Positions 25,420 to 35,342 of a stretch of 64,000 nt of DNA are shown piece by piece (position 1 is the first letter of the stretch; every line of letters starts with the position of its first letter). Origin of the DNA: Avena insularis (taxonomy: Eukaryota; Streptophyta; Magnoliopsida; Poales; Poaceae); NCBI GenBank assembly GCA_023614405.1, contig CM042694.1, forward strand, positions 94,719,285 through 94,783,284, in the 5' to 3' direction. Made by a program: the position numbers and the translations under genes. The notes under the pieces are model-generated. The model ran no database searches. It worked only from the letters and a program-made list of their open reading frames with translations, and was not told the DNA's origin.

Positions 25420-27286
25420 TGTAGGGGTTCGTAGCATGGAAAACAAAAATTTTCTATCGCATACAAACAAACAAGCCAAGATCTATCTACTAGATTGTAG
25501 CAACGAGTCGATGGAATAACTCACCCTCGAAGATTCCAAAGTGTTTAACGAGCAGATTCTCGTGGGTGATGTAGTCGCACTCTTTCCGATCTCAAGATCG
25601 CGTGAGACGATCCTTCCGGCGCCGCGTTCCAGCGCTCCCTGAGTCGGTCACACGCTCGGATACTCGACGAAGACCTTCCTCTCCCTTGTTCCAAAGAGCG
25701 GAGGTTGTAGCACTTTCCTCGCGATTCCGCAAGAAGACAGGTGTGGTACCGAGGTAGAGGGAAATCCCAGGCTTCGCCTTAAGCCGGTGAGTATGGTGGA
25801 GCTTATGAGAGAGGCTATTAGTGGTCTAGTAATTAGACACACCAATTAGAAGGCTCTAAACCAATTAGAAGGCTCTAAACCAAATAGCTCTAAACCGGGT
25901 CTAGATCTAGGGTTTAGTTTAGAGGATAGGAAACTTGTGTGTGTGGGAGGGGAGCCCCTCCTTATATAGGTGGGAGGCTGGCCGGCCAAGGGAGGAGTTC
26001 CTCCTCAACTCGGCCTTGGGAGGTGCGCCGCCAAGGGAGGAATTCCTCCAACTCGGCCTCCACCAATCCTCCTCTTTCCCACTTCCAAAATTGCGTTTGA
26101 CTTTCAAACTAGCCGCTTGACTTTTCAATTTAGGATTTAAATAAACCCTTTATTTTGGACAGCGAGAACACTTAGTACATGATGCAATCATTCCAATATG
26201 TAATGACACATTCATGTACCCTTCCCTCCGGAGTGCCGGACATTCCGGACCTTCTAGAATGTTCGATGAAAACACCTAACCATTCCCCAACTCAAAACAG
26301 GACTTTCCTTATATGAATCTTATTCTCCGGACCATTCCGGATCTCCTCGTGATATCCCGGATCCCATCCGAGACTCAACAACATTCGGTCTCTTTCTCAT
26401 AATACCATAACTACTCAAACAACGTCAATCCTTAAGTGTGTCTCCCTACGGTTCGTGAATTATGCGGACATGATCGAGACACTTCTCGAACAATAACCAA
26501 TAGAGGAATCTGGAAATTCATATGGCTCTACATATTTCTACCATTACTTAGCGATCTAATGAACCACTTACATAACAAAACAAATACCCTATGTCTCAAG
26601 ATATGTTACTTATCCGAGGTTATGATCGTGGTATCTCGCATACCTAGTTCTTCCTCACATCGATAAGTACTCTTTCTCGTTCGTGATATGTGATCCCTTG
26701 TGACCAAGTCACATGCTTGCAAGCTAATTGGATGACATTTCACCGAGAGGGCCCAGAGAATATCTATCCGTCATGTGGATGGACAAATCCCACTCTTGAT
26801 CCATGTGTTTCAACCAATACTTTCCGAACACTCAACGCCACCTTTATAGCCACCACATTACGGTGTGGTGTTTGATGACATCAAAGCATCCATCCAAAGA
26901 AAGGTGATATGCATGATCTCATGGTCGAAGGAATTAGGTTACTATGTATCAGAAAGCATATAGCAATTGAACTATTGAAATGACTTGATCTTTATGCTAC
27001 GCTTGTCTATAGGAGTATGTCCACCATATCATTCTTCTAACGATATGATCTTGTTGTTGATAACATCTCAATGTTCATGATAGGGAAACCACAATCATCA
27101 ATCAACCAACAAGCTAGTGAAGTATAGAGGCTATACTAGGGACTTCAAATTTAGTTTACAAATCACACAAGTATTAATGGTTTCCTTGTTAATACTATTA
27201 TAGCATGAATGTAAACATTTATCATAAACACAAAGATATATAATAATAACTACATTTATTATTGCCTCTAGGGCATATCTCCAACA
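25420..27286 (-). repeat. 5' LTR of Copia element B
   Basis: Partner of 18416-20294. It is followed by the second copy of GTGGC. Confidence 0.95.
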
Positions 27287-27291
27287 GTGGC

Positions 27292-27570
27292 CAGGCCCTG
27301 GCCCTCCTCCGTCTCGTATTCTGGCTCCGTGTCCCCCTCGGTGAAATATTGACTTTGGCTTTTGTCCCGTCCAATTCTGAGAATATTCATTTTCTGACTT
27401 TCTGGAACCAGAAATAGTAGAAAACAGGCAACTGACATTGTGGCATCTTGTTAATAGGTTAGTCCAAGAAATCCTATAAAAAGTACTCCAAAGTGTGGAC
27501 AAAACATAAGACAGTAGATAAAAACCAAGCATGGAACATCAAAAATTATAGATACGTTAGCAACGTATCA
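27292..27570 (-). repeat. 5' LTR of the Gypsy element, second part
   Basis: It completes the LTR interrupted at 18415. On the minus strand its outer end is TGATACGTTGCTAACG. It is followed by the ACGGG target duplication and then the broken trihelix gene. Confidence 0.93.
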
Positions 27571-28022
27571 ACGGGATATTGGAGAATATGGTGCAGAGGA
27601 CATGGGAGAACCTGAGTCATCGCATCTTGAGCTGCTTCCTCCAGCGGCTCCAAAAAATATAGATGAACCAGCCGGTGATGATGGACCACCGAGCATACCT
27701 CCTCTGAGAACAACTTGTGGGTACTGCCCACCTAGGTAATGAGCACCAAGGTGGCTTCCTGAAGCCATGAATTACTGGTAGCTTTGTTGAGGGCTAGCCA
27801 TGGGGTGTTCATAGCTTCGTTGACCTCCAAAAGGCATGTAGCTTTGTGGGTAGTGAGGCTAATAACCAAATTGTTGGGGAGGCAAATTCATGTGAAACTG
27901 GGGTGGTGGGTAACCTGGGATTTACTGGTGAGGGATATCCTGTTTGTTTTGTGTATTTGGTGGAAGGCTTGTGTTGAGCAAATCTATGAAGGAGCTGGAT
28001 GAATTCTCCATGGTTGATGGCT
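27571..28022 (-). pseudogene. Trihelix / NAM-associated-domain protein, N-terminal part of a broken gene
   Basis: Starting at the ATG at 28022 (minus strand), the frame reads MENSSSSFIDLLNTSLPPN. A Pro/Gln/Tyr-rich stretch (PHYPQSYMPFGGQRSYEHP) and a Ser/Gly-rich stretch (GGPSSPAGSSIFFGAAGG) follow, ending PYSPISR at the insertion point. Three in-frame stops occur: TAA, TAG and TAA. Each is one C-to-T change away from a Gln codon in a Gln-rich context. With the Gypsy block and one ACGGG copy removed, the frame continues without a break into the DNA-binding domain at 3315. The gene was thus readable across this point when the Gypsy inserted. Confidence 0.75.
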
Positions 28023-28068
28023 GAAGGATGTGTTCTTCCGTTGTGTTGTTTGTTTGAACTACATGCAA

Positions 28069-28076
28069 CTATATAG
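28069..28076 (-). promoter_or_regulatory. Possible TATA box of the dead trihelix gene
   Basis: The sequence CTATATAG lies about 50 bp upstream of the ATG at 28022 on the minus strand. Its position suits a plant TATA box. There is no other support. Confidence 0.35.
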
Positions 28077-28699
28077 AGAAAAGAAGCAACAATTATATTG
28101 GCAGCCAACAACTTGTTTGTGTACCATCCAGGAAACAATATTTTACCAGCCAGGAAACAATATTTTATTAGTACAAGCCGAACCAAGAAGTTGGTTTGCT
28201 TCTTGTGTTAGAATGGATCAGTCGATGCTCCACTATGTGTGCAGTCGATTCAAAGAGCCCTATGAAGCTCTTTTGGTTCACATAGTACATGGTCTAAGTG
28301 GTTTTGACGTTTAATGATGACACAATGTTTTTCTAGGCCTTTTATGTTGAGTTGTAAGAAAATCATACTATCAAGACGGGGTCTGCTTCGGAAAGTTTGG
28401 GTGAAATCAGCTTTGCATATCTTTGGTCCATCGGCATCCAGCTTCGCCTTAATAGTCGAGGAAATCGAGTGGAATCGTTGCTCTCTTGAGTGCTGCCGGA
28501 GTTGTTTGTCTCAACCGGTAGTACTAGACTTTTTGTCTGGTACTACTACTCGGAACCAAAGAGGTAGGCTAAGGTACGTATAAATGAGCTGAGGCTCCTC
28601 CTATGGAGCATCTAGTACCCCCACCCAGTACTACTGCATCTCTAAGGTAGTACCGCTCCTTGTTCCGGAACTACCGGTAAGCGGTATGCGATACTACTA
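28077..28699. repeat. Repeat debris with GGTAGTACC-type motifs (left of a solo Copia LTR)
   Basis: There is no gene. Short inverted motifs such as GGTAGTACTAG, GTACTACTAC and GGTAGTACCGC recur between about 28515 and 28700. Similar ones (GGTACTACCAG, GCGGTACCACCGG) lie at about 30045-30090, on the other side of the Copia LTR. This suggests one older repeat split by that insertion. Such motifs are common in LTRs of large grass elements, but no family is assigned. Confidence 0.4.
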
Positions 28700-29811
28700 G
28701 AGGGCACAAACCTAGTTCGTCCACGCTCTTCCCCCTCGCCCTTTCCCCTAGGGAATTGGCCCATTAGGCATTGGCTACCCAAAAATCATATTTAAATCAT
28801 TAAAATAAATATAAATAAATGTATAATTCAATAATTAACATATATTTACATATGCATCCGAACTTCTTTCGGATAACTTCGGACACCCACCGGACTTTCT
28901 CGGAACCCTTTCGGATTCCCCTTCTCTTTTTTCAGTGATTCCTATGATACCAAAAATGATCTCCGAGCATTGTCAAACCCTAAAGTATGTCGCCATAATG
29001 GTTCTGGAACACTCCAGACATGGTCGAGACCCTTCTATTACCAATGATCATCATTGGTACCTAGATGCCCATAATGACCCATGTGCCTTCCACGAGAATC
29101 TTTGTCGTTGGACCATTAAACATAGAGCCATTTCCCCTTTGTTACTTTGATACTTGACTTATGTAAGACTTGATCAAAGACATTGCCATGCCTCGTTCAA
29201 TCTCGTTACCGACAAGTACAACTTTACTCGTTTCGAGCTATGCCATCCCCGTGACCTAGTCACACGCTGCGGCTTTACGGATGTCATGTCTCCGAGTGGG
29301 CCCAGAGTATCTCTCCGTCATGCGGAAGAACAAACCCCACTCTTGACAAATACGCCTCTACATGCCCCTACGAATACCTGAAGACACATTTATGATCGCC
29401 GTTTTATCAAGCGACGTTTGATGCAAACAAGGCACTCTCGGGTGATAGTGATTAAATATGGTCTCACGGTCCAAGGAATTGGTTACTACGTTTGCTAGTT
29501 ATTATAACAGTGAACTTCGTGACTTGATATTGTTACAATTCCTGTGTTGGGTATGTCCATCAGTTTCATTCACCTAATAAAATGACCTCATTATCATTTG
29601 ACATAACTGTCCATGATCGGGAAACATCGATCATCGATTGACCAACGAACTAGTGTCTAGAGGATCACTAGGGACTTTAGTGGTTTACATATCACACGTG
29701 TATTGACGCTCCTATCAATACAGTTATAGCATGATATAAAACATATTATGAACTTAATGAAATATGTCAATAATCTATATTATTATTTGCCTCTAAGGCA
29801 TATTTCCAACA
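28700..29811 (-). mobile_element. Solo or truncated LTR of a Copia element related to BARE/Angela
   Basis: The right edge is clear: the plus strand ends ...GCCTCTAAGGCATATTTCCAACA at 29811, the LTR start on the minus strand. The order of conserved blocks follows the LTRs of elements A and B: CATGGTCGAGACCCTTCT, CACTCTTGA, TAGGGACTT and the AGTTATAGCATGA area. Many substitutions show an older or different family. The left edge could not be fixed and 28700 is an estimate. No target duplication was found. Confidence 0.65.
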
Positions 29812-30748
29812 GGTTGGTCTTTCCTCGTGTTTGCCATTTTTCCTTATTTTGGTTCTTTAGGACATGCACTCTCACTTCCTCTTCGTGTTGGTTCTTACTT
29901 GTTAGCGTGCATCGCTCCTTCCCTTAGTTTGTTCATCTCGTCCTAAGCCCCCTCTGTCAATCCTTTTATACCCTTCTATCTTGGCACAAGATCCATGTCC
30001 AAAATCTCTTATAAACACACAAAATCTTGTGCTTTGGAAATGGCGGCACCGGTACTACCAGAGTGGAAGCGGTACCACCGGACCTTGTTCAGTCCCCAGG
30101 CGAATTCCTGGAAATTGTCCCAGGTCCAGTTGTATCGCCTTATGCAGTAATATCGTGTCCCAGACTATCGGTCTCACATTTCAGACTCATCGAGCTGCTT
30201 CCTGGTTAAGTGCAGCAGTGAGGCACCTCTCAAAGCCCGCTGCTCTTCCATATCCCCACCTACCCACGTTGTCCATTCTTGGTAGCGGTGATTGCCTAGG
30301 ACGCAAGCAACACACGAGCAACACAAAGACATGTTGAAGTAGAAGTCCCCGTTGGAGGAGCCATCAGAACACGAGGTACGCGGCCGCTAGACCGTCAAGT
30401 CGTGCACTTTGCAAGAAAAGGGGATCCCTTTCCTCTTGATTCCCCTCCTTGTTGATTTTTGTTTAGCTAGTGAGGAGGAAGGAGGTTGTCGGTGAGGGAG
30501 CGACAAAGCAGGTGGCACGGGCGAGGGCACGGTGGTTGGCACGTGAGCGGCCAAGCGGGCGGCGAGGGAGAGAGCGACGGGAGCTGTCCAAGTGGGGAAA
30601 GAGAAGATGGATCCCTGGTTTGGTCGGATATTACTAGAGGGTGTTTTCGCAAAATGATCAGCGCGTCAACTAATTCGGGCCAGAGGGAGTACTTGATTTT
30701 TTTCACATAGTTGTCTTGTGGCGAACTTATGTCTTAGAGGAAGGCTTT
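29812..30748. other. Intergenic repeat debris, no gene
   Basis: The first 400 bp probably continue the older repeat interrupted by the Copia LTR. From 30440 to 30620 the sequence is G-rich with degenerate GCGGGCGAGGG runs. Open frames here are short and show no recognisable domain. Confidence 0.4.
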
Positions 30749-30786
30749 GTGCTTCTTCTTCTTCTTCTTCTTCTTCTTCTTCTTCC
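30749..30786. repeat. (TTC)n microsatellite
   Basis: About twelve uninterrupted TTC units. On the plus strand they would encode a serine or phenylalanine run, but no gene reads through them. Confidence 0.9.
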
Positions 30787-31549
30787 CAACGAGTCTCACA
30801 ATGCATCAACCCTTCTCCTCTAGTCCACATCGTCCTCGGGCCTGCGAGCGATGCAATGCAACCCTTGTCATTAGTAGCTTCCTCTCACGTGGTGCACCTT
30901 GTCAGGTGAGCCACACTACGAGACGTACTCTACCGTCTTCCTTGCCTCCTTTCTCGAAGACTCATGTGTACCTACAAAATGTATCGACCAAGCACATTCC
31001 GGAGTATCAGTGTACTTGGTGATGAAGGAACAAAGAGCTAGCTCTGGAACATCGTTTGGTCGGAGGTGGCGATGCTCCAAGCATGAACCTCGTCCATAAC
31101 ACATAGTACGACAAATAGATCTTGTTAAGAGGATATTTCAAACACGAAACACATAAGGTGTTTGACACCTCTGAAATCATGTTAGTACTTGGCAAAATAA
31201 TTGTACTTCATCCCTGAATTAGAAAACCATCCATTCCTCAAAAAGAGAGAGAGAGATGAAAACCATGCCATCGCAACCCTCGGGGTGAAGCCAGCATTTT
31301 CATGCCAGCCAGGGAAAAAAGTGATACAAAAAGAAACGTTGAAACCGTAAAGCAGCAAAAAGCGGCATGGCCGGGCCCACCTTACCAGCACACGCATTCG
31401 CGGCCGCAGCGGTCGCGCGAGAGCGACAGCCCCATCCCAACTGTCCCCACGCAGCCCGGCCCAGCTCCCCGCCAAAATTATTTCCCTAGTCAACACGAGT
31501 CCCACCAAAACCGGGCCCCGTTTCCAGAATCCCAGCGCCCACATCCGCT
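30787..31549. other. Upstream intergenic region of the PB1 gene
   Basis: No gene recognised. It contains a short (GA)n at 31243-31256. From about 31370 the composition turns sharply GC-rich, as is usual in front of grass genes. Open frames here lack known motifs. Confidence 0.5.
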
Positions 31550-31709
31550 CCGCTAAAAAATCGCTAATTGCAGTCTAAACCCGCCGCTAATCCCACCCAA
31601 TCGCACCCTCACCTACCTTATAACGCCTCCCGTCCCCCCATCCCCGCGTCCCCTCCCAATCTCCGCCCACCACCACCAACCCTAGCCGCGCGCGCGCACG
31701 CCCGCCGCC
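31550..31709 (+). promoter_or_regulatory. Leader/core promoter region of the PB1 gene
   Basis: A CCCACC- and CCACC-rich segment leads to the start codon. No standard TATAAA is present; TTATAACG at 31619-31626 is the nearest. The start lies in GCCGCCATGGCC, a strong monocot initiation context. A CG dinucleotide run (31688-31698) sits just upstream. The transcription start is not determinable. Confidence 0.4.
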
Positions 31710-33404
31710 ATGGCCGAATCCGGCGACTCCTCCCCGCTCTCCGCCGCGGCCACCGACGACGCGCACCACGACAACAACCCCTCCGACGCGGCGGCCGTGG
31801 CGGCGGCGCAGGTGGCGGCGCCGCCGTCGTCTCTGCCCCCGCCGCCGCCGCCGAAGGTGCGCCTGATGGTCAGCTACGGGGGCCGCATCCAGCCCAGGCC
31901 CCACGACAACCAGCTCTCCTACGTCAACGGCGACACCAAGATCCTCTCCATCGAGCGCCCGCTCCGCTTCCCCGACTTCGCGGCCCGCCTCGCCGCCCTC
32001 GCGGGGACCAAGGCCGACGTCTGCGTCAAGTACCAGCTCCCCGGCGAGGACCTCGACGCGCTCGTCTCCGTCACCAACGACGAGGATCTCGAGCACCTCG
32101 TCATCGAGTACGACCGCCTCCACCTCTTCCGCAACGCGCCTGGATCTGGCAGCGGCTCCTCGCGCGGCGGCTCCACGCCCAGGCTCAGGGTCTTCCTCTT
32201 CCCCGTCGTCCAGGCGCCGCCGACGCCGATGCCGCCGTCGCCGCGCACTCTCGGCGTCATCGAGCCCAAGCAGGAGCAGCGGGAGTGGTACCTCGACCTC
32301 AGGTCCGCAAGCCCCACGCCACAGCAGCAGCAGCAGCAGTATCAGCAGTCGCAGCCGAAGCAGGAGACGGTTCCCGTCCAGTCTCCCCCTCCCGCGGTTC
32401 CCATGGTGATGCCGCAGTCCCTGTTGGTGGCGCCGCGGACCAACCCCGACTACCTCTTCGGCTTCGACCCCGCTGGTGGCTTCGACCACTCGTTCGTGCC
32501 GCCACCCGCGGTCAAGGTGAAGGACCCTGCAGGCGAGCCCCCAACGATGAGGGAGAATGTCCCCGTTGAGATCCCGCCCAAAATTGAAGAGCGCCTCCCC
32601 AACCCTGCCGACGACAACACCATGGTCGCCCCCGCCATCTCACCAGCTGAGTTCCATCGCCAGATCCATGAGAAGCTTCAGCTCGCCGACAACGCCTCCC
32701 AGCAGCCACCACAGGCTCCTGCTCCCGCTGTCGCCCAGCAGCCGCCACCAGCTCCTGCTCCGGTTCTCGCCCAGCAGCCACCACCAGCTCCTACTCAGGT
32801 TGCCGTCCAGCAGTCGCCACCAGCTCCTGCTCCTGCACCGGCCACCCCTTCTGCTCCGATCGCCCAGGCTGCCCCAGTCACGGTGCCCTTACCGAGGAAC
32901 GGCAGCGACGACTCCCTCACCCGCGCCTACCCTCCTGCCACCGCCACCACGACAACCCCACCAGAATACTACGTTCCAAAGTTCCCGGAGAAGCCCCAAG
33001 TCGTGCCTCAGTCATCAGCTCCCCCTGCGGCAGCCTTCCTCCCAGTGGCGGGCAGGTATGCATCTGTCGCCCCTGGCTCTGGCGCTGACCATGGTCCTTT
33101 CTACTTCATCCCGGCGCCGCACCACCATGGCTACTACACCAGCACCAACCCCGCCGGCACCTCCTACTACGCCGTCGCACCGCACAATGGCAACGGCAAC
33201 GGGAACGGCACCGCCCCTGCCCCCGCCATGTCCAATGCTCAGGCCTACCCGCAAGTGGCGTACGACAGCAACGGCCGCGCAGTCTACTACACCGGCCTTC
33301 TCCCTCAGCAGTACCCTTCGCCCGTCAACGGCATGCCATCCTCCGCAGCAGTTCTCGGCAGCGAGCCCTCGAAGCCGGTGGTGGTGAAGCCCACCGTCTC
33401 GTGA
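31710..33404 (+). CDS. PB1-domain protein (octicosapeptide/Phox/Bem1p family), 564 aa, intronless
   Basis: The protein has an Ala/Pro-rich N-terminus (1-48), then a PB1 domain at about 49-141: KVRLMVSYGGRIQPRPHD, an ISIERPLRF-like strand, and the acidic OPCA-type turn GEDLDALVSVTNDEDLEHL at about 112-130. A long low-complexity region follows. It holds a Gln run near 205-213, a peptide WYLDLRSASP near 194-203, four Pro/Ala/Gln repeats (331-378) and a Tyr/Pro/His-rich tail (FYFIPAPHHHGYY). PB1 domains bind other PB1 domains through a basic and an acidic face, and the acidic face is clearly present. Plant members of this family are mostly uncharacterised. The start is chosen by its strong context and because the PB1 domain follows closely. 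Codon use is very GC-rich at third positions, unlike the flanking repeats. The gene looks intact. Confidence 0.92.
   Translation: MAESGDSSPLSAAATDDAHHDNNPSDAAAVAAAQVAAPPSSLPPPPPPKVRLMVSYGGRIQPRPHDNQLSYVNGDTKILSIERPLRFPDFAARLAALAGTKADVCVKYQLPGEDLDALVSVTNDEDLEHLVIEYDRLHLFRNAPGSGSGSSRGGSTPRLRVFLFPVVQAPPTPMPPSPRTLGVIEPKQEQREWYLDLRSASPTPQQQQQQYQQSQPKQETVPVQSPPPAVPMVMPQSLLVAPRTNPDYLFGFDPAGGFDHSFVPPPAVKVKDPAGEPPTMRENVPVEIPPKIEERLPNPADDNTMVAPAISPAEFHRQIHEKLQLADNASQQPPQAPAPAVAQQPPPAPAPVLAQQPPPAPTQVAVQQSPPAPAPAPATPSAPIAQAAPVTVPLPRNGSDDSLTRAYPPATATTTTPPEYYVPKFPEKPQVVPQSSAPPAAAFLPVAGRYASVAPGSGADHGPFYFIPAPHHHGYYTSTNPAGTSYYAVAPHNGNGNGNGTAPAPAMSNAQAYPQVAYDSNGRAVYYTGLLPQQYPSPVNGMPSSAAVLGSEPSKPVVVKPTVS
32700..32843 (+). 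repeat. 36 bp tandem repeat within the PB1 gene (four units)
   Basis: Four units of exactly 36 bp start CAGCAG(C/T)C(A/G)CCA and encode QQPPxAPAPxxA-like 12-mers. As the unit is a multiple of three, copy number can change without breaking the frame. Confidence 0.85.
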
Positions 33405-33723
33405 TCTCGCCTATCCAGCACGGGTTATAAAACTAAAAAGGAGTTTGCCAATTTTCGTTCGTTCGTTCGTTGGACCGTCAATATTTATTATGGGGGTTAA
33501 TATGTCAGTCAGTTGGATTCGTTATTGTGTCTAGTATTCACCTATAATTTTTATCTTTTGTTTAGAGTTTTGGTTTTGGTCTTAATGGGTTTAAGATATC
33601 GAACTAGTTCTTGGTGTGCTTAGATGTACATACAGTCTTCTGTGGACATAATGGATATTATATTAGCCTGTTGGGAAGTTCTTTAACTATGCCAATGATG
33701 CTAGTGCTCTTTGTTAATTCCCT
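33405..33723 (+). other. 3' untranslated region of the PB1 gene
   Basis: The sequence becomes AT-rich directly after the TGA. It contains a (GTTC)n stretch at about 33456-33471 and several T-rich segments. There is no ORF. The cleavage site is not identifiable with certainty. Confidence 0.5.
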
Positions 33724-34360
33724 GAGTTCGCTGTGCTTATTCTGAATGTCAGCAAGCCCGATGTGGGTCAATATGGCCATGTGATCTTTGTGTTCTTCCA
33801 AAGTTGAATGTGTGGATCAAGTTGGATAGAGTATCGTGTTGCAAGTCAAGTCTGTATATCAGGCTGGAAGCTTTTTTGTGAAGAGCCACCGATTTTTGTC
33901 TAGATCTTACGACTGCTCTTCGTTATTTTTTCCATTTCATTGTTCTATTCTCGATGTCAGCAGCCCAGTGTGGCTCAATTTGGCCATGTGATCTTTGTGT
34001 TCTTCCCAAGCTAAATATGCTGATGCAAATGGATAGAGTTCATCTTGTTGCTACTTGCTAGTCAAGTTGGTAGTACTTGTAAATGCAGCAATTTATCAGG
34101 ATGGAAGCTCTCTTCTGAAGAGCCACGGGTTTTTGCCTGAGATTTTACGACTGCTCTTTGTTATTTATTTTTTCAATTTGCTGCGCTATTCTTGGTGTCA
34201 GCAGCCCAATGTGGCTCAATTTGGCCATGTTGTGATCTTTGTGTTGTTCCAAAGCTAAATGTGAGGATGCAAATGGATAGAGCATGCTTATGCAAGTCAA
34301 GCTGGTACTTGCTGATGGAGCAATTTATCATGTTGCGAGCTCTCTTGTGATGAGCAGAGC
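33724..34360 (+). repeat. Threefold degenerate tandem repeat downstream of the PB1 gene
   Basis: Three copies share the core GTCAGCARCCCRRTGTGG, TCAATWTGGCCATG and TGATCTTTGTGTT, starting at 33748, 33956 and 34197 (spacings 208 and 241 bp). Each is followed by a GGATRSAARTTGGATAGAG-type block. Copies 1 and 2 are followed by GAAGAGCCAC and a TTTACGACTGCTCTT block. It is non-coding and may be transcribed as a long 3' UTR or downstream RNA. The family is unknown. Confidence 0.85.
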
Positions 34361-35342
34361 TACACACAGTTTTTTCCTGTGTTGTTCACGGGAAAGCCAG
34401 TCTGGTGTGCATTGATGAACGTATGAGCCGCGGTAAATGTTGGTCACAGTGATGGTTATTGCGCACTGTTGGTGTAGAGGAGATTTGCTGTGGTTTTAAC
34501 TGTTAGGATATGAAATCCGGTTTCATCCGTGTGGATATCTTACTGAAACTTGGTGTATCATATGAATTGTTGAGCAGCTTTTGCTGGTTCTTGTTCCATG
34601 TCTATTGGATGAATATGGCAGGGCAAAAACTGTAGGTGCTCTTTTTGTTGGTCAGACAGTCAAGTAATAAACAACGAAAGCCTGGAAACATATTGGTTGA
34701 TCGCAGCCCATGTTAGTGTCTGTCAGAATCCTGATGCAGTGATGCTGGATTTAGATAAACTTGAGCTCTGCAAGACATGCCGGTTTTCTATCTACCATCC
34801 ATGTTCACTGGAAGCCAGCATTGTTCAGCACTGGCTGTCTGGCTTGTTTACTGGGCAAAGTGTTGCTGGCACAGCATGGCCTGAACCTCCACCGCTTGGG
34901 GGTGGAAAACGGAGGAGCTGTTGAGGAACGCGGGAAGCTAAGCTGCATAGTGAAGAGGATCTAACATTCTTTGGATGCCGCTTCGAGGTAGCATCAGCCA
35001 GTCAATCATCATAATTCATAGGGCTCATGCTCATGCTCCCTTTTGGGCAAAGATGTTTTGGTTCTGCGATGGAGATGGCTTTTTGACCAAAGCAAGGCGT
35101 GATCTCCTCGTCCTCGTCCCTGGATTATCTTTTGCTAACCTGGCTCTGGCTGTCCAGTGGCAGCAGCTGCAGCCTGCAGCAGGCTCGGGCTAGGTAGCGC
35201 GACCGACGGATGTTTGGTCTCTGTTCGGCGCTCGACCCGGAATCATCTCCCGTCCGCCACAGGTACACTGGTAGCTTGGGCCTGAAGATGCGATGCCTAG
35301 CAGTAGCACGACAGCAGAACACCTCTGACCCAGTCTGCTTCC
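34361..35342. other. Intergenic region, no gene recognised
   Basis: Mixed composition. Open frames of 60-75 codons lie on both strands without known motifs. The AT-rich first 300 bp resemble the downstream region of the PB1 gene. Confidence 0.4.

Larger units (their letters stand above)
18416..27286 (-). mobile_element. BARE/Angela-like Copia element B, full length, nested in the Gypsy 5' LTR
   Basis: It is flanked by the exact duplication GTGGC (18411-18415 and 27287-27291). Its 3' LTR is 18416-20294 (1879 bp) and its 5' LTR 25420-27286 (1867 bp). It belongs to the same family as element A and shares its LTR edges, polypurine tract and gene order. Excising it restores the Gypsy LTR sequence found intact at 4430-4470. 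Elements A and B are independent insertions, because their target duplications and sites differ. Confidence 0.95.
3316..27570 (-). mobile_element. Non-autonomous Athila-like Gypsy element, with two Copia elements nested in it
   Basis: This is a complete LTR element on the minus strand, flanked by the 5 bp duplication ACGGG (3311-3315 and 27571-27575). Its 3' LTR is 3316-4726. Its 5' LTR is 17281-18415 plus 27292-27570, split by a Copia insertion. The two LTRs are nearly equal in length (1411 and about 1414 bp). Once both nested Copia elements are removed the interior is only about 3.6 kb. It carries one short ORF (16407-17146) and no recognisable protease, reverse transcriptase or integrase. 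It must therefore have moved with enzymes from a partner; the Gypsy element at 56816-64000 shares its 3' interior. Confidence 0.93.

Noticed and set aside
31587..32489. Minus-strand open frame of 300 codons over the PB1 gene
   Set aside because: Antisense shadow of GC-rich codons with low-complexity Arg/Val/Gly runs and no domain.
31568..32569. Long plus-strand open frame (333 codons) overlapping the PB1 gene
   Set aside because: It is Arg/Ala/Pro-rich out-of-frame reading of GC-rich coding DNA. The frame starting at 31710 holds the PB1 domain.
32557..33387. Second plus-strand frame of 276 codons in the PB1 gene
   Set aside because: Ser/Pro/His/Arg-rich shadow frame; stays open only because of codon bias.
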